A stretch of 64,000 nt of DNA from Variovorax paradoxus (lineage in GTDB: Bacteria > Pseudomonadota > Gammaproteobacteria > Burkholderiales > Burkholderiaceae_C), in contig NZ_JAUSXL010000002.1 in the NCBI RefSeq assembly GCF_030815975.1, positions 3,708,501 to 3,772,500 on the forward strand. The letters run 5' to 3'. Positions 56,936 through 64,000 of the stretch are shown piece after piece. Positions within the stretch are counted from its first letter, which is position 1; the number at the start of each line of letters is the position of its first letter. The notes beneath the pieces were generated by a model. It saw only the letters and a program-made list of their open reading frames with translations, did not search any database and had not been told where the DNA came from. The position numbers and the translations under genes are program-made.

Positions 56936-57011
56936 GCACCTTTTGGGGCGTCCTTTGGCCCCTTAATGGATCGTTGCGCACCATAGAAGAGCCTTCAGGC
57001 ACCATTTTTGC
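56936..57011 (+). promoter_or_regulatory. Sigma-54 promoter of amtB, with possible NtrC site
   Basis: GGCAC-CATTT-TTGC at 56998-57011 has the exact GG(10 bases)GC spacing and near-consensus elements of a sigma-54 (-24/-12) promoter, 71 bases before the amtB ATG. Upstream is a GCACC(TTTTG)GGGCG dyad-like site (56936-56950), compatible with NtrC binding (consensus GCACC-N5-GGTGC), and a half-site GCACCA at 56978-56983. Confidence 0.7.
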
Positions 57012-57082
57012 TTTCTTGCGGCGCTGCCCCGAGCAATTCGGGTGCATGCACCAATTCAAACCAAAAACTGCAAGAAGCTCCA

Positions 57083-58285
57083 ATGGACGCACTCAAACAG
57101 GGCGCAGACGCGCTGTTCATCCTTCTCGGCGCGATCATGGTGCTGGCCATGCATGCCGGTTTCGCCTTTCTGGAACTGGGCACCGTGCGCAAGAAGAACC
57201 AGGTCAATGCGCTGGTCAAGATCCTGGTCGACTTCTCGGTCTCGACCATCGTTTACTTTCTCGTGGGCTATGGCGTGGCCTACGGCACCCACTTCTTCGT
57301 GGGCGCGACCGAGCTTGCGGCCAGGAGCGGCTACGAGCTCGTGAAGTTCTTCTTCCTGCTGACTTTTGCGGCGGCCATTCCGGCCATCATCTCGGGCGGC
57401 ATTGCGGAGCGCGCCAAGTTCTGGCCGCAACTGATCGCTACGGCGGTCATCGTCGGCTTCGTCTATCCGCTGTACGAGGGCATTGCCTGGAACAAGGCCT
57501 TCGGCATCCAGGCGTGGATCGCCTCGGCCACGGGCAGCGAGTTCCATGACTTCGCCGGCTCGGTGGTGGTGCATGCGGTGGGCGGCTGGCTGGCGCTGCC
57601 GGCCGTGCTGCTGCTGGGCGCGCGCCGCAACCGCTACCGTGGCGACGGCTCGCTGAGCGCGCATCCGCCGTCGAACATTCCTTTTCTGGCGCTCGGTGCC
57701 TGGGTGCTCTGCGTGGGCTGGTTCGGCTTCAACGTGATGAGCGCACAGAGCATCGACAAGATCTCCGGCCTCGTGGCGGTCAATTCGCTGATGGCGATGG
57801 TCGGCGGCACGCTGGTGGCGCTGGCCCTGGGCAAGAACGACCCCGGCTTTGTCTACAACGGGCCTCTCGCCGGGCTGGTGGCCGTGTGCGCGGGTTCCGA
57901 CCTGATGCATCCGCTGGGTGCGCTGGTGGTCGGCGGCGTGGCCGGTGCCATCTTCGTCTTCATGTTCACGCTCACGCAGAACAAATGGAAGATCGACGAC
58001 GTGCTCGGCGTGTGGCCGCTGCACGGCCTGTGCGGCACCTGGGGCGGCATTGCGGCCGGCATCTTCGGCACGCAGGCACTGGGCGGCATCGGCGGCGTGA
58101 GCGTGTGGGCGCAACTCATCGGCACTTTGATCGGCGTGGTGTGGGCTGCGCTGGCGGGAGCGGCGGTGTACGGCGCGCTCAAGGCGACGATGGGGCTGCG
58201 GCTCACGCAGGAAGAGGAATACGACGGCGCCGACCTGTCGATTCACCACATTTCGGCGACGCCGGAGCGCGAAGCGAACTGGTGA
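57083..58285 (+). CDS. amtB: Ammonium transporter AmtB
   Basis: 400 aa, eleven hydrophobic helices. Family features: LDALKQGADALFILLGAIMVLAMHAGFAFLELGTVRKKN at the start, FHDFAGSVVVHAVGGW (first pore His), GVWPLHGLCGTWGGIAAGIFG (second pore His). Conserved signature region LIGVVWAAL. It moves ammonium or ammonia inward. No GlnK gene is adjacent, unlike many operons. A sigma-54-like promoter at 56998-57011 fits nitrogen control by NtrC/RpoN. Confidence 0.95.
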   Translation: MDALKQGADALFILLGAIMVLAMHAGFAFLELGTVRKKNQVNALVKILVDFSVSTIVYFLVGYGVAYGTHFFVGATELAARSGYELVKFFFLLTFAAAIPAIISGGIAERAKFWPQLIATAVIVGFVYPLYEGIAWNKAFGIQAWIASATGSEFHDFAGSVVVHAVGGWLALPAVLLLGARRNRYRGDGSLSAHPPSNIPFLALGAWVLCVGWFGFNVMSAQSIDKISGLVAVNSLMAMVGGTLVALALGKNDPGFVYNGPLAGLVAVCAGSDLMHPLGALVVGGVAGAIFVFMFTLTQNKWKIDDVLGVWPLHGLCGTWGGIAAGIFGTQALGGIGGVSVWAQLIGTLIGVVWAALAGAAVYGALKATMGLRLTQEEEYDGADLSIHHISATPEREANW

Positions 58286-58424
58286 GGCGGGCGAGGCCGC
58301 AGCCAATGGCCTCCTCGCATGCGCTTCCGGTTTGCCCTTTGGCATTGCCGAAGCTTTCGCCCCGCACAATCGCGCTCCGTTTTCGACCGTAGTGGAGGAA
58401 GCGAGACACAGGGAGAAGGCTGCA

Positions 58425-59483
58425 ATGATCGAAATCCAGGGCTTCGATGTCCACACCGCCAGCGCTTCGGAATGGGCGCGCTTTCAGCGCTACCGGCGCA
58501 TTCGCGACGAAGAACTCCACCCTGGGGAGCCCCAGGCCAACGACGCAGACTTCGAGCACGCCGCGCGCCGGCGCATGCCTTTTCATGATGCCTGGCGCTT
58601 CGTTGCACTCGACGACGGCGAACTCGCGGGCAACCTGATGGTCTGGGCGCGGCGCCCGGGCACGCCAGGCAGCGAAGACTTCGCCCCGCACCTCGACGTC
58701 TGGCTCGGCGTATTGGCCGCGTACCGCCGCCGCGGTATTGCGAGCCGAATGCTGCGGTCGCTCTTGTCCTTCATGCGCGAACGCGGCAAGACCCTTGCAA
58801 CGATGAACACGCATCTGGCGGAAGGCCATGCCTTTCTCGCCGCGACAGGCGCGGTGCTGAAGCATCGAGTGGTCGAGAACCGCATGCGGATCGACAACCT
58901 CGAGTGGGACACGCTCGCCCGCTGGAAGGCGCAGGCCACCGAAGGTGCTGCTCGCAGCGGCCTGCGTTGGGAGATTCACGCGGGCCGCACGCCGATGGCG
59001 CGGCTCGCGAGCTTGATGGCGCCTTTCTCGGCGCTGTTCAACGACATCCCGCTCGGCGCGCTGGAACTGCCGCCCGCGCGCTACGAACTGGAGGGCTACG
59101 CAGACTGGTACGCTGAACTCGACCGCAGCGGAGGCGAGCATTTCCTGGTGCTGCTGGTCGATGGCAACGACGAGCTTGTCGCGATGTGCGAGGCCCAGTG
59201 GGATCCGCGTTTTTCCGATCGCCTGCACCAGCGCCTGACGGCCGTGGCACGTGCCTGGCGCGGCCAGTCGCTCGCGAAAGGGGTGAAGGCGGCCATGCTC
59301 GAATGCGTATGCATGCGACATCCCGAACTGCGCACCGTGGTCACGTACAACGCAGAAGTCAACGCGCCGATCCTTGCGATCAATCGGCAACTGGGCTTTG
59401 CGGTGCACCGACAGCAAGGGTGCTACCAGCTCGGCGTCGAGGCGCTGGCAGCCTGCGTCGCGCGACGCGACGGTGGCCGATAG
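58425..59483 (+). CDS. GNAT family N-acetyltransferase with two GNAT-like halves
   Basis: 352 aa, double length compared with a usual GNAT of 150-180 aa. First half ends in the acetyl-CoA motif HLDVWLGVLAAYRRRGIASRMLRSLLSFMRERGK (RxxGIA) around residue 85-120; the second half has AVARAWRGQSLAKGVKAAMLECVCMRHPEL, then NAPILAINRQLGFAVHRQQGCYQLGVEAL (RGQSLAKGVK, N-x-x-I-x-x-N-x-x-L-G-F). Such doubled GNAT proteins often modify large or multiple substrates. ATG 58425 with GGGAGAAGG. Function unknown. Confidence 0.85.
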   Translation: MIEIQGFDVHTASASEWARFQRYRRIRDEELHPGEPQANDADFEHAARRRMPFHDAWRFVALDDGELAGNLMVWARRPGTPGSEDFAPHLDVWLGVLAAYRRRGIASRMLRSLLSFMRERGKTLATMNTHLAEGHAFLAATGAVLKHRVVENRMRIDNLEWDTLARWKAQATEGAARSGLRWEIHAGRTPMARLASLMAPFSALFNDIPLGALELPPARYELEGYADWYAELDRSGGEHFLVLLVDGNDELVAMCEAQWDPRFSDRLHQRLTAVARAWRGQSLAKGVKAAMLECVCMRHPELRTVVTYNAEVNAPILAINRQLGFAVHRQQGCYQLGVEALAACVARRDGGR

Positions 59484-59568
59484 GCAACCCGGGCGGCCGC
59501 ACGCCTGCACGATTCGCGCGCGTGGGCTATTCTCGGCGCCCCTTACAACCGCCCGAGGAGAAGAGCCC

Positions 59569-60537
59569 ATGACAACATCCACCCGCTGGCTGCGCCGCAG
59601 CCTTGCCGCAATGGCCGGCAGCATGCTGATGCTTTCGTTTGCAGCCCACGCCGGCGCCCCGCAGGTCAAGACCCAGGCGCCGGGCTTCTACCGCATGATG
59701 CTCGGCGACTTCGAGGTCACCGCGCTGTTCGACGGCACCATCGACCTCGAGCCCAAGAAGCTGCTCACCAACACCACGCAGGCCCAGGTCGGCAAGCTGC
59801 TCGACCGCTCCTTCGAAAAGGACATGGTGCAGACATCGGTGAACGGCTACCTCATCAACACCGGCGACAAGCTGGTGCTCGTCGACACCGGCGCGGGCGC
59901 GCTCTTCGGTCCGACCGTCGGCAACCTGCGCGCCAACCTCCAGGCCGCCGGCTACAAGCCGGAGCAGGTCGATGACGTGCTCATCACCCACATGCACGGC
60001 GACCACGTTGGCGGCCTCGTCGCCGACGGCAAGCTGGCCTTTCCCAACGCCACGATCCACGCCGGCCAGGAAGACGCCGATTTCTGGCTCAGCAAGGCCA
60101 ACCTCGAGAAGGCCTCTGCCGAAATGAAGGGCTTTTTCCAGGGCGCGATGGTTTCGATGAACCCCTACGTCGAGGCCGGCAAGTTCAAGCCTCTGAAGGG
60201 CAACACCGACCTGCTGCCCGGCATCAAGGCCGTGCCTGCCCACGGCCACACGCCGGGCCACAACATCTACCTGGTCGAGTCCAAGGGCCAGAAGCTCGTG
60301 CTGTGGGGCGACCTGATGCACGTGGCGGCCGTGCAGTTCGAGCAGCCGCAGGTGACGATCTCGTTCGACGTCGATTCGAAGCCCGCCGCGGTGGAGCGCA
60401 AGAAGGCCTATGCCGATGCGGCCAAGGGCCGCTACCTGGTGGGCAGCGCGCATCTGCCGTTCCCGGGGCTGGGGCACGTGCGGGCCGAAGGCAAGGGCTA
60501 CGTGTGGGTGCCGGTGGATTACCAGCAGGTGCGCTGA
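59569..60537 (+). CDS. Metallo-beta-lactamase fold hydrolase, exported
   Basis: 322 aa. Signal peptide ...AMAGSMLMLSFAAHA-GAP. Zn ligands HMHGDH at 141-146 and a later HGHTPGH, with GDL (LWGDLMHVA) and the terminal His region SAHLPFPGLGHV. The organisation matches quorum-quenching-like or aryl-sulfatase-like MBL proteins of unknown substrate. GAGGAGAAGAGCCC before the ATG at 59569. Periplasmic. Confidence 0.9.
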   Translation: MTTSTRWLRRSLAAMAGSMLMLSFAAHAGAPQVKTQAPGFYRMMLGDFEVTALFDGTIDLEPKKLLTNTTQAQVGKLLDRSFEKDMVQTSVNGYLINTGDKLVLVDTGAGALFGPTVGNLRANLQAAGYKPEQVDDVLITHMHGDHVGGLVADGKLAFPNATIHAGQEDADFWLSKANLEKASAEMKGFFQGAMVSMNPYVEAGKFKPLKGNTDLLPGIKAVPAHGHTPGHNIYLVESKGQKLVLWGDLMHVAAVQFEQPQVTISFDVDSKPAAVERKKAYADAAKGRYLVGSAHLPFPGLGHVRAEGKGYVWVPVDYQQVR

Positions 60538-60634
60538 ACGGCTGAGTGGAATGGGCCGGTAACGCGGCGCAAAGCGCGAATGCCCGGCCTGTAGCAAACT
60601 CGCTCGACCGCACCGATCCATTCCAACGGCCCCC

Positions 60635-61570
60635 ATGACGCAATCCCCACCCGCCCTCGAAGTCCTCCCCCGCGACCTCTCTGCCTACCGCAAGGGCAAC
60701 ATCGGCATCGACTACGTGCACCGCTTCGAGTCCGGCAAGCCCGGCCCGCATGTGCTGATCAATGCGCTGACGCACGGCAACGAAATCTGCGGCATGACCG
60801 CCGCCACGCACCTGCTCGACACCCAGGTGCGCCCGAAGATCGGCACGCTCACCGTGAGCTTTGCCAACGTGGAGGCCTACGAGTCCTTCGACCAGGCGCT
60901 GCCTTTCGACAGCCGCCAGCTGGTGCACAACCTCAACCGCATCTGGTCGCCCGAATGGCTCGACGGCACCGAAGACAGCCCCGAGCTGCGCCGCGCCCGC
61001 GCGCTGCGGCCGGTGGTGAGCGCGGCCGACCACATCCTGGACATCCACTCCACCAGCCAGCCGGTGATCCCGTTCTGGGTGTATCCCGCGTTCGACCGCA
61101 ATGCGGAGGCGGCGCTGGCCATCGGCCGCCCGTCGGTGCACCTGGTGATGCCCGATGGCCTGGGCTCCGGCACGCCGCTGATCCAGCATGGCCGCCACGG
61201 CCTGCCCGATGGCAAGGGCGTGGCGCTGGTGGCCGAATGCGGCCAGCACTTCCTGCGCTCCGCGTCCGAGCTGGCCACCGCCATCTCGCTCGACTTCCTG
61301 GCGCATTTCGGGCTCATCGACAAGGACCCGGCCGTGCCGGTGCCCGGTCCGCAGCGCCGCTTCGAGCTGCTGCAGACGCACGTCATCAAGTCGGAAGACT
61401 TTGCCTTCGTGCGCCCGCTGATCGGCTTCGAGACCTTTGCCAAGGGCGAGCTCATCGCCACCAACGGCCCGGACGAGATCCGCGCGCCGTGCGACGAGTG
61501 CACGATCTTCATGCCCGCGCAGCGGGTGATCGTGGGGCGCGAGGCGGTGTATTTGACGAAGCCGATTTGA
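60635..61570 (+). CDS. Succinylglutamate desuccinylase/aspartoacylase family protein
   Basis: 311 aa zinc amidohydrolase-like of the M14-related AstE/ASPA type. ALTHGNEICGM with His47 and Glu50 as zinc ligands; ILDIHSTSQPV (third His near 141) with the catalytic Arg/Glu region FVNAL-type later; C-terminal beta extension. Substrate (N-acyl amino acid) is not determined by sequence. Adjacent to the MBL hydrolase gene, 97 bases away. Confidence 0.88.
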   Translation: MTQSPPALEVLPRDLSAYRKGNIGIDYVHRFESGKPGPHVLINALTHGNEICGMTAATHLLDTQVRPKIGTLTVSFANVEAYESFDQALPFDSRQLVHNLNRIWSPEWLDGTEDSPELRRARALRPVVSAADHILDIHSTSQPVIPFWVYPAFDRNAEAALAIGRPSVHLVMPDGLGSGTPLIQHGRHGLPDGKGVALVAECGQHFLRSASELATAISLDFLAHFGLIDKDPAVPVPGPQRRFELLQTHVIKSEDFAFVRPLIGFETFAKGELIATNGPDEIRAPCDECTIFMPAQRVIVGREAVYLTKPI

Positions 61571-61660
61571 GGTCGGCCATCAGATCGGCAGGCTGCCGCA
61601 GAGGAAAATCCGGGGGCGACGATCTTGATGGCTCGATGCGACGCCGGCGTCGGGCCCGTC

Positions 61661-62572
61661 TCAAGCTGCAATGAACAACGCCGGATCCACCATCGCCCGA
61701 TTGAGCATCACGGACCAATGCAGATGCGGCCCGGTCACGCGCCCGGTGGCGCCCACGGCTGCCAGCTGCTCGCCGGTCTTCAGCACATCACCGACCTTCA
61801 CATCGACCCGGCTCAGGTGGCAATACATCGTCAGCAGTCCGCCTCCATGGTCGAGCCACACGGTGCCGCCGTTGAAGAAGTAGTCGCCGGTGTCGATCAC
61901 CCGTCCCGGCAGCGGCGCCAGCACGGGCGTGCCGGTGCCGGCGGCGATGTCCATGCCGCTGTGCGGATTGCGCGACTGCCCGTTGAACACGCGGCGCAGG
62001 CCGAACGAACTGGAGCGGCGGCCCGGCACGGGGACGCGCATCTGCAGCGAGGCGTCGGGCCGCAGGTCGGTGAACGTGGCCATCACGGTGGCCAGATGCG
62101 CGCGTTCGCGCTCATAGCGCGCCTCGTCTTCGGGCGACAGATCGACGGTGCGCGGCGGCACCGAGAGGCGCTGCTCGCGGTACTGCTTGGGCGCGATCGT
62201 GTAGGCGATCTGTCTTTCGCTGCCGCTCCCGGTGCGCACCGCAATGCTGGCCTCGCCTGGCGTGGCTGCGAGCGGAATGCCGACCAGCGCCGTCCACTCG
62301 ATGGCGTCGCCCGGCACGAGCAAGGGCAGGTCGCCTGCAAAGGCTTCCGGGCGCTTGGCGCCAGGGCCGAGCGACAGGCGTGCGACGCCGCCCGGCACCT
62401 GGGAGGCGTGCGGCCAGACATCGGGGTGTTGCCGCTTCGGCTTCGCCGGGCGCGCGGCGCTGGCCCGGGTTGCGGGGAGCGCCAGCATGCTCAGTGTGCC
62501 GAGCAGCAATGCGCAGCGGCGGCTCAGGGCGGGCAAGGGAAGGTCGTCGGGGGAACGAAATCGGGTGTGCAT
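61661..62572 (-). CDS. M23 family metallopeptidase, exported
   Basis: 303 aa. Signal peptide (RRCALLLGTLSMLALPATRASA). C-terminal peptidase domain: PHSGMDIAAGTGTPVLAP (His, Asp zinc ligands) and GPHLHWSVMLNRAMVDP (HxH). Middle: an extra Ig-like N-terminal region and TVDLSPEDEARYERERAHL. Cleaves peptidoglycan cross-links or acts as an activator; the LytM-type zinc ligands are intact. ATG 62572. Separate from the divergent aspartoacylase-like gene. Confidence 0.92.
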   Translation of the reverse strand: MHTRFRSPDDLPLPALSRRCALLLGTLSMLALPATRASAARPAKPKRQHPDVWPHASQVPGGVARLSLGPGAKRPEAFAGDLPLLVPGDAIEWTALVGIPLAATPGEASIAVRTGSGSERQIAYTIAPKQYREQRLSVPPRTVDLSPEDEARYERERAHLATVMATFTDLRPDASLQMRVPVPGRRSSSFGLRRVFNGQSRNPHSGMDIAAGTGTPVLAPLPGRVIDTGDYFFNGGTVWLDHGGGLLTMYCHLSRVDVKVGDVLKTGEQLAAVGATGRVTGPHLHWSVMLNRAMVDPALFIAA

Positions 62573-62610
62573 ACAGAGATCGAAAAAAATGAAGCGGCCG
62601 CGCGCCAGCG

Positions 62611-63159
62611 TCACTCCAGCCAGGCGCCGGGCGCCAATCCATCGAGCGTGTACGGCCCGATGGCAGCGCGGATCAGGCGCAGGGTGGGCAGCCCCACGGC
62701 GGCGGTCATGCGCCGGACCTGGCGGTTGCGGCCTTCGCTGATCGCGAGCTCGATCCAAGCGGTGGGGATGCTCTTGCGTTCGCGAATGGGCGGTTGCCGC
62801 TCCCACACCTCGGGCGGCGGGTCGAGCAGGCGCGCGCGGGCCGGGCGCGTGAGGCCGTCGTTGAGTTGCACGCCGCCGCGCAACGCGGCAAGCGCCGCGT
62901 CGGTGGGCACGCCTTCCACCTGCACCCAATAGGTCTTTTCCATCTTGAAGCGCGGATCGGCGATGCGCGCCTGGAGCTGGCCGTCGTTGGTGAGCAGCAG
63001 CAGGCCCTCGCTGTCGGCATCGAGCCGGCCGGCGACGTAGACATCGGGAATGTCGATGAAGTCTTTCAGGCCGCGCCAGCGGCCCTCGGGCGTGAACTGG
63101 CTGAGCACGCCGTAGGGTTTGTTAAAGCGGATCAGCTGGGAGGAACTCGGGGGATTCAT
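62611..63159 (-). CDS. rluE: 23S rRNA pseudouridine synthase RluE (RsuA family)
   Basis: 182 aa. Catalytic Asp47 in [19 protein letters not shown], then [19 protein letters not shown] at 12-30, and [26 protein letters not shown]. No S4 domain, short, matching RluE (modifies U2457 of 23S rRNA, E. coli numbering). ATG 63159 used, since upstream codons overlap glnS in another frame. Close to glnS but separate. Confidence 0.93.
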   Translation of the reverse strand: MNPPSSSQLIRFNKPYGVLSQFTPEGRWRGLKDFIDIPDVYVAGRLDADSEGLLLLTNDGQLQARIADPRFKMEKTYWVQVEGVPTDAALAALRGGVQLNDGLTRPARARLLDPPPEVWERQPPIRERKSIPTAWIELAISEGRNRQVRRMTAAVGLPTLRLIRAAIGPYTLDGLAPGAWLE

Positions 63160-63182
63160 GGCTCCCGCAGGATATCGTGCGG

Positions 63183-64000
63183 CTACTTGCCCCAGCTGTC
63201 CCGCATGCCCGCCGCGCGATTGAACACGCGCTTGCCATCGGCAGCACTCGCCTTCGCGTCGAGCACGAAGTACCCGTGCCGCTCGAACTGGAACGCCGCT
63301 GCGCCTTCGGCCTTGGCCAGCGAAGGTTCCACGAACGCCGAGCAAATCTCCAGGCTCTGCTTGTTCAGCTCGTCGAGCAGTTCTCCGCTGCCCGGATTCG
63401 CCGCCGCGAACAGCCGCTCGTACAGCCGCACTTCGGCCTGCACGGCATCGGCCGCGGCCACCCAGGTGATGTTGCCCTTCACCTTGATGGCGTCGGCGCC
63501 GGGCGTGCCGCTCTTGGTGTCGGGCACCAGCGTGGCCTGCACTTCGAGGAGCTTGCCGTCCGCGTCCTTGGTGCCGCCGGTGCATTCGATGACGTGGCCG
63601 TACTTGAGCCGCACCTTATTGCCCGGGAACAGGCGGAAGAAGCCCTTGGGCTGCACTTCCTCGTAGTCGGTGCGTTCGATCCATACCTCGCGGCCGAGCT
63701 TGAATTCGCGCTTGCCCATTTCAGGGTGGTGCGGGTGCACGGGAGCGGAGCAGTCGTCGAGCACGCCGTCGCCGCCCATCAGTTCGCCCCAGTTGGTGAT
63801 GACGAGCTTGACCGGATCGAGCACGGCCATGGCGCGGGGGGCAATCGGGTCGAGGGTGTCGCGCAGCGCGGCTTCCAGGCTTGCGTAGTCGATCCAGCCG
63901 CCGGACTTGGTGGTGCCGCTGCGCTCGCAGAACAGGCGCAGCGCCTCGGGCGTGTAGCCGCGGCGGCGCAGGCCGGCCAGGGTGGGCATGCGGGGGTCGT
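63183..64000 (-). CDS. glnS: Glutaminyl-tRNA synthetase, C-terminal part (start outside window)
   Basis: The open frame runs to the right edge without a start, so the N-terminus with the catalytic HIGH motif is missing. Visible: [27 protein letters not shown] at the 5' side (KMSKS-loop downstream region), then [11 protein letters not shown], and the two beta-barrel anticodon domain: [29 protein letters not shown] and [16 protein letters not shown]. It ends DSWGK. Essential enzyme, no duplication. Confidence 0.93.
   Translation of the reverse strand, partial: DPRMPTLAGLRRRGYTPEALRLFCERSGTTKSGGWIDYASLEAALRDTLDPIAPRAMAVLDPVKLVITNWGELMGGDGVLDDCSAPVHPHHPEMGKREFKLGREVWIERTDYEEVQPKGFFRLFPGNKVRLKYGHVIECTGGTKDADGKLLEVQATLVPDTKSGTPGADAIKVKGNITWVAAADAVQAEVRLYERLFAAANPGSGELLDELNKQSLEICSAFVEPSLAKAEGAAAFQFERHGYFVLDAKASAADGKRVFNRAAGMRDSWGK

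Overview
The window is 64 kb of high-GC, densely packed chromosomal DNA. I read it as a betaproteobacterium of the Comamonadaceae, most likely Variovorax or a close relative. This is inferred from the gene set (Bug-type solute-binding protein, EgtB/EgtD pair, VF530 and DUF2164 proteins, NDH-2, RhlE with a long Gly-rich tail), from the codon bias and from the intergenic palindromic repeats. I see no rRNA, tRNA, CRISPR array, prophage, transposase or plasmid function. Most genes are ordinary housekeeping, transport and stress genes.

Layout. 1-2.4 kb: end of a sugar ABC importer (permease, MalK-type ATPase) and a convergent endonuclease/phosphatase-family gene. 2.5-8.5 kb: two lipoproteins, the RNA helicase rhlE, ettA, and a MerR regulator overlapping a carboxymuconolactone-decarboxylase-like gene. 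8.5-15.8 kb: TAXI binding protein with P1 peptidase, a frameshifted FAD oxidoreductase, a DUF411 protein, a DUF1439/GDPD/92-aa operon joined by ATGA overlaps, and a DUF72 gene. 15.8-19.5 kb: a complete polar amino-acid ABC operon led by its own GntR regulator. 19.6-19.94 kb: an inverted repeat element. 19.9-25.4 kb: Bug protein, OsmC, acyl-CoA synthetase, secreted nuclease, NDH-2. 25.5-27.8 kb: egtB-egtD (ergothioneine). 27.85-28.45 kb: a 602-bp near-palindromic repeat with a G-quadruplex motif at its core. 28.5-37.7 kb: DUF427/dioxygenase pair, USP, RluA-type synthase, MFS, a 49-aa/VF530/ferredoxin operon, GNAT, frameshifted DUF808, beta-propeller lipoprotein, DUF2164, a frameshifted Cys-containing secreted protein, enoyl-CoA hydratase. 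37.7-41.9 kb: M14-type peptidase and MHS transporter divergent from a LysR regulator; GST. 42-44.8 kb: CobW/G3E GTPase behind a double Zur-like operator, Fur-family regulator, carboxylesterase, monooxygenase. 45-50.8 kb: gshA, response regulator, SDR, NTF2-like/MerR pair behind a MerR-type promoter, HPF, CBS protein. 50.9-58.3 kb: YlqF GTPase, second Fur-family gene, DUF4139 protein, thioesterase, acyltransferase, LytTR membrane regulator, sigma-54-type promoter and amtB. 58.4-64 kb: double GNAT, MBL hydrolase, aspartoacylase-like enzyme, M23 peptidase, rluE, glnS (partial).

Three rightward genes (FAD oxidoreductase, DUF808, Cys-containing secreted protein) are each broken by what looks like a single extra C in a C-rich run. 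The shared pattern suggests base-calling error as much as real pseudogenes. Thiol biology recurs (EgtB/EgtD, GshA, OsmC, GST). No wholly new multi-gene system is evident. The least explained items are the two palindromic repeat elements and the small-protein operons.
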